Source: Planococcus sp. (in: firmicutes)
GTDB taxonomy: Bacteria; Bacillota; Bacilli; Bacillales_A; Planococcaceae
Reading direction: 5' to 3'
DNA: 5,785 nucleotides
NCBI GenBank assembly: GCA_030147225.1
Contig: JASLAI010000085.1
Location: 1-5,785 of the forward strand
Shown: in pieces, positions 1 to 5,785 of the stretch
Layout: each line of letters opens with the position of its first letter
How positions within the stretch are numbered: position 1 is the stretch's first letter
Notes under the pieces: model-generated
What the model saw: the letters and a program-made list of their open reading frames with translations, nothing else
Databases searched by the model: none
What the model was told of the DNA's origin: nothing
Program-made: the position numbers and the translations under genes

Positions 1-309
1 CACTTTTTCCCCGTTCCACACCAATGGCCGCTTGATCAGCATGCCATCTGAAGCCAAAAGTTCCAATTGCTGTTCTTCTGTCATGCTAGACAGCTTTTCT
101 TTAAGTCCAAGCGAACGGTAAACCAATCCGCTTGTATTGAAAAACTTCTTCAATTCCAAACCGCTTGCCTTATAGATCTCCGCCAATTGTTCTTTTGTCG
201 GCGGATTTTCTGCAATATGTATTTCATCATATTCTATGCCATTTTGGTTTAGCCAACTTTTGGCTTTCCGGCAAGTTGTGCATTTCGGGTATGCATAATA
301 AGTAATCAC
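1..309 (-). CDS. yusI: ArsC/Spx-family thioredoxin-fold protein, YusI-like (3' part outside window)
   Basis: The first 103 codons are visible; the family is usually near 118 residues, so roughly 15 are missing beyond the left edge. The protein opens with a beta strand and a CxxC motif (YPKCTTCRKAK, Cys10 and Cys13), as in the ArsC-like/Spx/MgsR thioredoxin-fold family. The FFNTSG segment (56-61), the ELLASDGM segment (83-90) and the LIKRPLV motif with Arg94 fit my recollection of B. subtilis YusI closely. The start is GTG; a GGGAGGT ribosome binding site just upstream decides it. The protein is probably cytosolic, with no signal peptide or membrane segment. Annotated 'arsenate reductase', such proteins have no established arsenate role. 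Here FFNT replaces the region where true ArsC carries a substrate-binding Arg, so a redox or regulatory role is more likely (inference). It lies downstream of the fad operon on the same strand, behind a terminator, the same neighbourhood as in B. subtilis. Confidence 0.88.
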   Translation of the reverse strand, partial: MITYYAYPKCTTCRKAKSWLNQNGIEYDEIHIAENPPTKEQLAEIYKASGLELKKFFNTSGLVYRSLGLKEKLSSMTEEQQLELLASDGMLIKRPLVWNGEKV

Positions 310-314
310 GTTAG

Positions 315-322
315 TACCTCCC
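315..322 (-). promoter_or_regulatory. Ribosome binding site fixing the GTG start of the yusI-like gene
   Basis: The minus strand reads GGGAGGTA, with 7 bases between the GGAGG core and the GTG codon at 309-307. It is a near-ideal Bacillales Shine-Dalgarno at normal spacing. The translation from this GTG begins one residue before the expected first beta strand of the thioredoxin fold, so this start is preferred over internal ATG codons. Confidence 0.85.
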
Positions 323-331
323 TTTTTTCTA

Positions 332-360
332 AGCTTACCAAAAAGAAAGCTTTCGGTCGA
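332..360 (-). promoter_or_regulatory. Weak candidate promoter for the yusI-like gene
   Basis: On the minus strand, TCGACC (360-355, 4 of 6 to TTGACA) is followed after 17 bases by TAAGCT (337-332, 3 of 6 to TATAAT), with a TGG just before it that resembles an extended -10. The predicted RNA start would fall only a few bases before the ribosome binding site. The spacing is ideal but the hexamers are poor. The gene may instead depend on read-through of the fadE terminator. Confidence 0.22.
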
Positions 361-365
361 CGAAT

Positions 366-407
366 AAAAAAACAGGCAAACCCAATAAAGCTGAGCTTGC
401 CTGTTTT
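366..407 (-). terminator. Intrinsic terminator after fadE
   Basis: On the minus strand, 11 bases after the fadE stop, the arm AAAACAGGCAA (407-397) pairs perfectly over 11 bp with TTGCCTGTTTT (379-369) around a 17-base loop. The right arm runs into a tract of seven T (372-366). This is a textbook Rho-independent terminator and marks the 3' end of the fadN-fadA-fadE transcript. The arms carry A/T runs on both sides, so a weaker terminating effect in the opposite direction is possible. Confidence 0.9.
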
Positions 408-417
408 CCGCTATTCA

Positions 418-2199
418 TTAAACGACGTATTTTTCAACATCAATCAGCTTCACAGCCGCTTCGCGTTTTTTCGCGATGACGTTGTAAGGAGTTGAACGAG
501 TCAACTTGCGCAAAGCTGACAGCATCATGCGCTGGTTGTCGCCTTCAATGGCAGCAATCAATGTTTCTTTTGCGTCTTTTTCAATTTGATCGAATGCTTC
601 CTGGCAGTAAATCTGCGTGTATAGAATTTTCTGTTTGGCTTTTTCTTCCCCAGAAGCAGCAATTGCTTTTTCTGTACGCAAGACTACTGATTCCATCGCA
701 AAGACGTTGCTGACAATGTCTGCGATGTTAACAAGTACTTCTTGCTCTGCTTCCAATTTCGTGCCGTAGGTCTGTGCTGCAAGACCAGCTGCAAGCAATG
801 CGATTTTCTTCGCATTTCTCACCAGGTATTTTTCCTGAGCCAAAGCTTCAGTGCCGACTTCTTCCGGCATCATCATCAACAGTTCCTCCTGAAGCTGCTG
901 TGCATGCTGCAACAAAGGCAATTCGCCTTTCATCGCTTTACGCAATAATGTTCCAGGTACCAAAAGGCGGTTGATTTCGTTGGTTCCTTCGAAAATACGG
1001 TTGATGCGCGAATCGCGGTAAATGCGTTCGATTTCGTATTCCTGCATAAAGCCGTAGCCGCCATGCAATTGAACGCCTTCATCCACAATATAATCCAATG
1101 TTTCCGTACCGAAGAACTTGTTAAGCGAGCATTCTACTGCAAACTCTGCAATCGAATCCGCAACCAATTTCCCGTCCGCGTGCTGCTCATCCGTAAATCC
1201 GCTCATGCGGTCTTCGAACAACCCAACTGTGCGGTAAACGGAGCTTTCAACTGCATACAATTTAGAAGCCATTGTCGCCAATTTCTCGCGTGTCAAGTTG
1301 AATGAAGAAATTGGTGTCTTAAATTGCTGGCGCTGGTTTGTATAAGGAATCGTCAATTCCATTGCACGCTTGGAAGCTCCGATTGTGCCCACTCCCAATT
1401 TGTAGCGACCAATGTTCAGGATGTTGAACGCGATAATATGCCCGCGGCCAGCTTCGCCCAAAAGGTTTTCGACAGGAACTTCAGCATCTTGCAGAATCAA
1501 TGTACGGGTAGAAGATGATTTGATGCCCATTTTCTTTTCTTCCGGTCCTACAGAAACGCCCGAGAATTCGCGTTCTACAATAAAGGCAGAGAATTTATCG
1601 CCGTCGATTTTTGCATAGACTATGAATACGTCCGCAAATCCTGCATTGGTGATCCATTGCTTTTCACCATTCAATACGTAATGTGTACCTGCTTCATTCA
1701 GTTTGGCAACGGTCTTCGCACCCAATGCATCTGATCCTGAGCTTGGCTCAGTCAATGCGTAAGCTGCGATCATTTCGCCAGAAGCCAATCTTGGCAGGTA
1801 GCTTTGCTTTTGTTCTTCATTGCCGAACAGGACGATCGGCAATGAACCGATGCCAACGTGTGCGCCGTGGGTGATCGAGAAACCGCCTGCTTTCGACATT
1901 TTTTCAGCAATCAGCGCAGAAGCGATTTTATCCAATCCAAGGCCGCCGTATTGTTCCGGTACATCAGCGCCAAGAAGTCCAAGGTCACCAGCCGTTTTCA
2001 ACAGACGGACGGAATGTTCGAATTCATGGTTCTCCAACTTTTCAACGACCGGCATTACTTCTGTATTGACGTAATCCTCAGTCGTCTTTGCGATCATTTT
2101 TTGTTCTTCTGTGAAGTCTTCCGGTGTGAACACACGTGACAGATCCGCATCTTCGATTAAGAAACTACCGCCTTTAATCAATGTTTTTGACTGTTCCAT
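418..2199 (-). CDS. fadE: Acyl-CoA dehydrogenase FadE (VLCAD-like)
   Basis: Complete, 593 residues, essentially the length of B. subtilis FadE (YusJ). FAD-dependent, it makes the first oxidation of beta-oxidation, acyl-CoA to trans-2-enoyl-CoA, normally passing electrons to electron-transfer flavoprotein in the cytosol. The N-terminal helical domain spans about 25-145. The middle beta domain starts with the family signature ALTEPSSGSDALG (148-160), and the C-terminal helical domain carries QLHGGYGF (377-384). Glu404 in IFEGTNEINR aligns with the catalytic base of medium-chain acyl-CoA dehydrogenase (Glu376). About 180 further residues after this motif form an extra helical region as in very-long-chain dehydrogenases, suggesting long-chain substrates (inference). 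The ATG start is 8 bases after an AGGAGG ribosome binding site (2213-2208); the stop is TAA. It is the last gene of the fad operon, 289 bp after fadA, and is followed by a terminator. No defect seen. Confidence 0.96.
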   Translation of the reverse strand: MEQSKTLIKGGSFLIEDADLSRVFTPEDFTEEQKMIAKTTEDYVNTEVMPVVEKLENHEFEHSVRLLKTAGDLGLLGADVPEQYGGLGLDKIASALIAEKMSKAGGFSITHGAHVGIGSLPIVLFGNEEQKQSYLPRLASGEMIAAYALTEPSSGSDALGAKTVAKLNEAGTHYVLNGEKQWITNAGFADVFIVYAKIDGDKFSAFIVEREFSGVSVGPEEKKMGIKSSSTRTLILQDAEVPVENLLGEAGRGHIIAFNILNIGRYKLGVGTIGASKRAMELTIPYTNQRQQFKTPISSFNLTREKLATMASKLYAVESSVYRTVGLFEDRMSGFTDEQHADGKLVADSIAEFAVECSLNKFFGTETLDYIVDEGVQLHGGYGFMQEYEIERIYRDSRINRIFEGTNEINRLLVPGTLLRKAMKGELPLLQHAQQLQEELLMMMPEEVGTEALAQEKYLVRNAKKIALLAAGLAAQTYGTKLEAEQEVLVNIADIVSNVFAMESVVLRTEKAIAASGEEKAKQKILYTQIYCQEAFDQIEKDAKETLIAAIEGDNQRMMLSALRKLTRSTPYNVIAKKREAAVKLIDVEKYVV

Positions 2200-2243
2200 T
2201 TTGTATTCCTCCTATTTTGTAATTGCTTATTATGTTTCATTTT

Positions 2244-2283
2244 GAAGAAATCGCTCCAGGCGGACGCTTTCCGCTCTTTCTTC
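2244..2283. repeat. Short palindromic repeat fragment in the fadE leader
   Basis: An outer inverted repeat GAAGAAA (2244-2250) / TTTCTTC (2277-2283) encloses a smaller one, GCGGA (2260-2264) / TCCGC (2270-2274), with a 5-base loop. The GC-rich core differs sharply from the AT-rich flanks. The stretch GCTCCAGGCGGACGCTTT resembles the end of dispersed intergenic repeats that I recall from many Bacillales genomes (memory, not a search). It lies 31 bases before the fadE ribosome binding site and would be in the leader of any fadE message. No T-run follows on either strand, so it is not a terminator. It may be the decayed remnant of a longer copy. Confidence 0.55.
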
Positions 2284-2299
2284 TATGACACTAGACTTT

Positions 2300-2328
2300 C
2301 TTATAAATATAGAAATATTTTTTCTTAA
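2300..2328 (-). promoter_or_regulatory. Candidate SigA-type promoter for separate transcription of fadE
   Basis: On the minus strand TTAAGA (2328-2323, 4 of 6 to TTGACA) is followed after exactly 17 bases by TATAAG (2305-2300, 5 of 6 to TATAAT). The predicted start, near 2293, would give a leader of about 94 bases that contains the palindromic fragment at 2244-2283. The surrounding DNA is very AT-rich, which makes chance matches easier, so this is a modest call. It lies just downstream of the large hairpin repeat and could compensate for any polarity the repeat causes. Confidence 0.35.
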
Positions 2329-2339
2329 TTAACTATTGG

Positions 2340-2461
2340 GATATGGAGCAAATCAGCGGAGACTCCCACGGGATGGCGACGTGCCGAAATCCACTCGGGC
2401 GTTTAGCCCGAGTTAGTTCGGCGCAAGCCCGTAGGAAAGCGGAGCTGATTTGCGGAATATC
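2340..2461. repeat. Long interrupted hairpin repeat element between fadA and fadE
   Basis: Nested inverted repeats span 122 bp: GATAT/ATATC (2340-2344/2457-2461), GCAAATCAGC/GCTGATTTGC (2348-2357/2444-2453, perfect 10 bp), 2363-2372/2428-2437, GCCGAA/TTCGGC (2383-2388/2417-2422), and apical ACTCGGGC/GCCCGAGT (2393-2400/2406-2413) around a GTTTA loop. About 39 pairs form in minus-strand RNA, the strand carrying the operon. The third stem has 10 unbroken pairs there, two of them G-U (2367/2433 and 2363/2437), but two C-A mismatches in plus-strand RNA. No T-run follows either side, so it is not an intrinsic terminator. I see no transposase or convincing reading frame in it; it resembles small non-coding palindromic intergenic elements of Bacillales (inference). 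Alternatives are an RNA processing or stability element, or a decayed mobile element. Confidence 0.72.
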
Positions 2462-2488
2462 TATACAAAACATTTGGCAAATTCATTT

Positions 2489-3664
2489 CTACAGCATTTC
2501 AAAGACGCCCGCTGCACCCATTCCTCCACCGATGCACATTGTGACGACGCCGAACTGCTTGCCTTGACGCTTCAATTCGCTCATCATGCGGATCGTCAGA
2601 ATCGAGCCAGTCGCACCAAGCGGATGGCCAAGTGCAATGGCTCCGCCGTTGAAGTTGACTTTGTCGATATCCAGGCCAAGCTCACGGATAACGCCGAGCG
2701 ACTGGGAGGCGAACGCTTCGTTCAATTCCCATACGTCGATATCCTCGATCGTCAGTCCAGCTAATTTCAAGGCTTTTGGAATGGCAACGACCGGGCCAAT
2801 GCCCATCACTTCCGGCGGCACGCCTCCTGTAGCAAATGAACGGAATTTAGCGATTGGTTTTAATCCTAGAGATTCTGCTTTTTCACGGTCCATCACCAGC
2901 AATGCACCGGCTCCATCGGAAGTTTGTGATGAGTTTCCTGCGGTGACTGTTCCGCGTGCTGAGAAGGCTGAACGCAATTTATTCAAAGTCTGGATGCTGG
3001 TTCCGTGGCGGACACCTTCATCCATTTCAAACAGTGACGATTTCTCCTGGTATTTATTATTTTCATCTACATAGCGTTTTGTTACTTCGACAGGAACAAT
3101 TTCCTCATCGAAATTTCCAGCTGCAATGGCTGCTGCTGCTTTTTCATGTGAGCGGACAGAAAACGCGTCCTGATCTTCCCGGCTGATGCCGTATTGTGTG
3201 GCTACTTGTTCTGCCGTGTGCCCCATGCTCATATAGTACTGCGGTGCTGTTTCAGCCAATTTTGCGTTTGGACGGATCACATTGCCCATCATCGGCACCA
3301 TGCTCATCGATTCCACGCCGCCTGCGATGATCGCTTCGGCTGATCCAACCATGATGCGTTCTGCTGCATAGGCTATAGACTGAAGGCCTGAAGAGCAGAA
3401 GCGGTTGACGGTAACGGCTGATACCGTATCCGGCAAGCCTGCAAGTGCTCCGATATTACGCGCAATGTTCATACCTTGCTCTGCTTCCGGCATGGCACAT
3501 CCCATAATCAAATCATCTATCGGTCCGTCGTACCCGCCAGCCCGCTGTAGCGTTTCTCTAACAACCAATGCGCCGAAATCATCCGGACGCACCGTCGCTA
3601 AAGAACCTTTTGCCGCTTTTCCGACCGGTGTTCGAGCACTGGCCACAATTACTGCTTCACGCAT
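2489..3664 (-). CDS. fadA: Acetyl-CoA C-acyltransferase FadA (3-ketoacyl-CoA thiolase)
   Basis: Complete, 391 residues, the usual length for type II thiolases. It performs the last step of beta-oxidation: CoA-dependent cleavage of 3-ketoacyl-CoA to acetyl-CoA and an acyl-CoA two carbons shorter, in the cytosol. The nucleophile is Cys90 in NRFCSSGLQS; His347 in GGAIALGHPLGATG and Cys377 in VTMCIGGGMG complete the catalytic set, and NEAF (315-318) gives the conserved Asn. The two thiolase halves cover about 1-262 and 272-391. The ATG start lies 8 bases after an AAGGAGG site (3679-3673), the stop is TAG. It starts 28 bp after the fadN stop, so the two are surely cotranscribed. Biosynthetic acetoacetyl-CoA thiolases share these motifs; the choice of degradative FadA rests on its place between fadN and fadE. 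Confidence 0.96.
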   Translation of the reverse strand: MREAVIVASARTPVGKAAKGSLATVRPDDFGALVVRETLQRAGGYDGPIDDLIMGCAMPEAEQGMNIARNIGALAGLPDTVSAVTVNRFCSSGLQSIAYAAERIMVGSAEAIIAGGVESMSMVPMMGNVIRPNAKLAETAPQYYMSMGHTAEQVATQYGISREDQDAFSVRSHEKAAAAIAAGNFDEEIVPVEVTKRYVDENNKYQEKSSLFEMDEGVRHGTSIQTLNKLRSAFSARGTVTAGNSSQTSDGAGALLVMDREKAESLGLKPIAKFRSFATGGVPPEVMGIGPVVAIPKALKLAGLTIEDIDVWELNEAFASQSLGVIRELGLDIDKVNFNGGAIALGHPLGATGSILTIRMMSELKRQGKQFGVVTMCIGGGMGAAGVFEML

Positions 3665-3692
3665 CTGTAGTTCCTCCTTTTATGATCAACGT

Positions 3693-5785
3693 TTAATTAC
3701 GCAATGGTTTTCCTTTAACCAGCATATGCTGCATGCGCTGCTGGGTTTTCGGTTCTGCCACAAGACTTAAGAACGCCTGCCGCTCAAGGTCCAGCAAGTA
3801 TTGCTCATCCACTTTCGTGCCATATGGAACTTTTCCGCCCGACAGAACAAATGCCAATTTTTTAGCGATCTTTAAATCATACTCGCTGATATACCCAGAA
3901 ATGAACATGCCTTCCGCACCCAATAGCAAAGTTGCGTAGCCAGGCTCTCCGGTGACTGGCACTTTTTCACGTAAAGGTGCCTGGTAGCCGTTTTCATATA
4001 GAGAAAGAGCGGCTTGTTTTGCATCGTAGATCAAATGGTCGCTGTTGACGCTGACGCCGTCTACAAAATTCAGGAAGTTGTTCTCGCGTGCTTCTTCCGC
4101 TGAAGTGGATACTTTCGCCATCGCAATCGATTCGAAGACTTTGCTGGTGATGTTCTGGTAATCGACCGTCACACCATTCGGCAAACCTTTTAGTTGTTTC
4201 ATGTAGTATTCTTTGTTTCCGCCGCCGCCAGGAATAAGCCCGACGCCTGCTTCCACTAATCCCATATACGTTTCCATAGAAGCCTGGATGTGAGCTGCCG
4301 GCAAGGCCACTTCTGCACCGCCGCCAAGAGACATGCCAAATGGCGCTGCGACAACTGGTTTGCTGCTGTATTTGATTTTCATCATGGCATTCTGGAAGGT
4401 CTTGATTGTGAAATCCAATTCAAAAATATTGTCATCCTGTGCTTCCATCAGAATCATCCCAAGGTTTGCGCCAACGCAGAAGTTTTTGCCCTGGTTTCCG
4501 ATAACAAGCCCTTTGAAATTTTTCTCCACTTCGTCGATCGCGTAGTTGATCATCTGCATGATATCCAAGCCGATGGCATTCGAGCGTGAGTGGAATTCCA
4601 GTAGAGCTATGCCATCACCCAAATCAATCAGGCTCGCACCTGAGTTTGATTTAATAACTCCGTGCTTTTTCTTATACCGTTTCAGATCGATCACTTTTTC
4701 ATTTACCGGCACAGGCTGGTAATTTGTGCCGTCGAAGAAATGAAGATCTCCATTTTCTTCTTTATAGAAGGTTTCGTTTCCGCTGTCCAGCAAAGCCTGC
4801 GCAAAAGAAGGAACCGAATACCCTTCCTGTTTCATTTTCTCCACTGATTTGTGGACACCAATGGCATCCCAGGTTTCAAATGGTCCCTGTTCCCAGCCAA
4901 AGCCCCATTTCATGGCGTTGTCGATGGCAACGATATCGTCCGCAATTTCCCCTGTTAATTCAGCCGAATAGAGCAATGTCGGGGCAAGTATGCTCCACAG
5001 CAATTCACCGGTGCGGTCTTCTGCGTAAACAAGCGTCTTCATTTTAGCTGTGAGGCCTTTTTGCTGTTTCGCCATTTCATGTGAAGGCGTTTTCAATTTA
5101 CCGGCTGGGCGATATTCCAAAGTTTCTGGATCTAGCTCCAAGATTTCTTTATCTTTTTTAAGGAAGAAGCCTTGTCCGGATTTTGCTCCAAGCCAGCCAT
5201 TCTCCACCATTTTCGTCATGAACCCCGGTGCTTCAAACACTTTCTGTTCTTCACCTGAAGTTTGATCGTAAACATTTTTGGCAACGTGCATAAACGTATC
5301 AAGTCCAACCACGTCCAAGGTACGGAAAGTAGCGGATTTCGGCCGGCCAATCAATGGTCCAGTAACGGAATCGACTTCGCCTATTGAATAGCCACGTGCC
5401 ATCATCTCTCGCAAGGTTATAAGCAAGCCGTAAGTGCCGATCCGATTGGCAATAAAGTTTGGTGTATCTTTTGCAATTACCACACCTTTGCCCAAACGGT
5501 CTTCGCCGAATGCTGTCATAAATTCGACTACTTCCGGAGCAGTTGTTTTCGCTGGAATCACTTCCAGTAATTTTAAATAGCGCGGCGGGTTGAAAAAGTG
5601 AGTTCCAAGGAAATGCTTGCGGAAATCTTCCGATCGACCTTCCACCATCGCATTGATGCTAATGCCTGATGTATTAGAAGAAATAATGGTGCCTTCGTTT
5701 CTGACGCCGTCAATCTTCTCATATAAGGATTTTTTAACATCCAAGTTTTCAACGATAACTTCAATGATCCAGTCGACATCTTTTA
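3693..5785 (-). CDS. fadN: FadN: 3-hydroxyacyl-CoA dehydrogenase / enoyl-CoA hydratase fusion (5' end outside window)
   Basis: The frame is open to the right edge, so the gene is cut: 696 residues plus stop are visible, about 95 fewer than B. subtilis FadN, and the GxGxxG NAD-binding start is missing. An in-frame TTG at 5744 is not the start, since family-typical sequence (DVDWIIEVIVEN) precedes it. Counting from the first complete codon, the dehydrogenase part shows His62 (THFFNPP) and Glu74 (LLEVIP), the catalytic pair, then KDTPNFIANRI (105-115) and GWLGAKSGQGFF (196-207). A second dehydrogenase-like helical domain follows at about 255-325. The C-terminal enoyl-CoA hydratase part (about 375-580) has FCVGANLG for the oxyanion hole and both catalytic glutamates, Glu491 (GGGAEVAL) and Glu511 (GLVEAGVGLIPGGGG). 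The protein hydrates enoyl-CoA and oxidises 3-hydroxyacyl-CoA with NAD. The domain order is the reverse of E. coli FadB. First visible gene of the operon. Confidence 0.95.
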   Translation of the reverse strand, partial: KDVDWIIEVIVENLDVKKSLYEKIDGVRNEGTIISSNTSGISINAMVEGRSEDFRKHFLGTHFFNPPRYLKLLEVIPAKTTAPEVVEFMTAFGEDRLGKGVVIAKDTPNFIANRIGTYGLLITLREMMARGYSIGEVDSVTGPLIGRPKSATFRTLDVVGLDTFMHVAKNVYDQTSGEEQKVFEAPGFMTKMVENGWLGAKSGQGFFLKKDKEILELDPETLEYRPAGKLKTPSHEMAKQQKGLTAKMKTLVYAEDRTGELLWSILAPTLLYSAELTGEIADDIVAIDNAMKWGFGWEQGPFETWDAIGVHKSVEKMKQEGYSVPSFAQALLDSGNETFYKEENGDLHFFDGTNYQPVPVNEKVIDLKRYKKKHGVIKSNSGASLIDLGDGIALLEFHSRSNAIGLDIMQMINYAIDEVEKNFKGLVIGNQGKNFCVGANLGMILMEAQDDNIFELDFTIKTFQNAMMKIKYSSKPVVAAPFGMSLGGGAEVALPAAHIQASMETYMGLVEAGVGLIPGGGGNKEYYMKQLKGLPNGVTVDYQNITSKVFESIAMAKVSTSAEEARENNFLNFVDGVSVNSDHLIYDAKQAALSLYENGYQAPLREKVPVTGEPGYATLLLGAEGMFISGYISEYDLKIAKKLAFVLSGGKVPYGTKVDEQYLLDLERQAFLSLVAEPKTQQRMQHMLVKGKPLRN

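Noticed and set aside
2224..2240. CATAAT on the minus strand as an alternative -10 for fadE
   Set aside because: No reasonable -35 hexamer lies 16-18 bases upstream; the sequence there is the GC-rich GGAGCG of the repeat.
2340..2461. The fadA-fadE hairpin as an intrinsic terminator
   Set aside because: Neither strand has a run of T after the closing arm, and the stem is long, interrupted and multi-segmented.
2200..2488. A FadR-type operator (TGAATGAATANTCATTCA) or CcpA cre site in the gap
   Set aside because: I looked for paired TGAATGA/TCATTCA half sites and for TGWAANCGNTNWCA and saw only unpaired fragments. The operator is expected upstream of fadN, outside the window.
2343..2567. Plus-strand reading frame of 74 codons overlapping the hairpin repeat and the end of fadA
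   Set aside because: It is built from the repeat and antisense fadA sequence, has no ribosome binding site and shows no recognisable protein features.
2586..3074. Plus-strand reading frame of 162 codons antisense to fadA
   Set aside because: It is a shadow of the conserved fadA frame, low-complexity Ser/Pro/Ala-rich, with no ribosome binding site and no family resemblance.
5742..5744. TTG as a possible fadN start
   Set aside because: The frame stays open to the right edge and the preceding residues match the dehydrogenase Rossmann-domain pattern (IIEVIVEN), so this TTG encodes an internal Leu.
1..5785. CRISPR array, tRNA/rRNA genes, insertion sequence or defence/toxin genes
   Set aside because: No regularly spaced direct repeats, cloverleaf-like sequence, transposase or relevant protein motif was seen; the window is nearly filled by fadN, fadA, fadE and the yusI-like gene.

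Overview
The window reads as chromosomal DNA of a low-to-mid GC Firmicute of the order Bacillales. Strong AGGAGG-type ribosome binding sites, a GTG start, U-tract terminators and a fadN-fadA-fadE-yusI gene order like that of Bacillus subtilis all point there. The moderate GC content and a hairpin repeat of the kind I recall from Planococcus/Sporosarcina-like genomes make Planococcaceae my best guess, but this is inference. Every convincing gene is on the minus strand, so the operon reads from the right edge to the left edge.

Layout in transcription order: (1) 5785-3693, fadN, cut at the right edge and lacking about the first 95 residues: a 3-hydroxyacyl-CoA dehydrogenase fused to a C-terminal enoyl-CoA hydratase. 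(2) 3664-2489, fadA, a complete acetyl-CoA acyltransferase (thiolase), 28 bp after fadN. (3) 2488-2200, an unusually long 289-bp gap holding a long interrupted hairpin repeat (2340-2461), an AT-rich stretch with a candidate promoter, and a second short palindromic repeat fragment (2244-2283). (4) 2199-418, fadE, a complete VLCAD-type acyl-CoA dehydrogenase. (5) 407-366, an intrinsic terminator. (6) 309-1, the start of a yusI-like ArsC/Spx-family thioredoxin-fold protein, cut at the left edge.

Together FadE, FadN and FadA supply the whole fatty-acid beta-oxidation spiral: FadE makes the trans-2-enoyl-CoA, FadN hydrates it and oxidises the resulting 3-hydroxyacyl-CoA, and FadA cleaves the 3-ketoacyl-CoA to acetyl-CoA and a shortened acyl-CoA. 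All key catalytic residues in the visible parts are present. The operon promoter and any FadR operator should lie upstream of fadN, outside the window.

I found no undescribed multi-gene system. The part most worth a second look is the fadA-fadE gap. There the predicted RNA fold of the transcribed strand is better than that of the opposite strand, because two positions become G-U wobbles, and the repeat may separate fadE from its operon partners.
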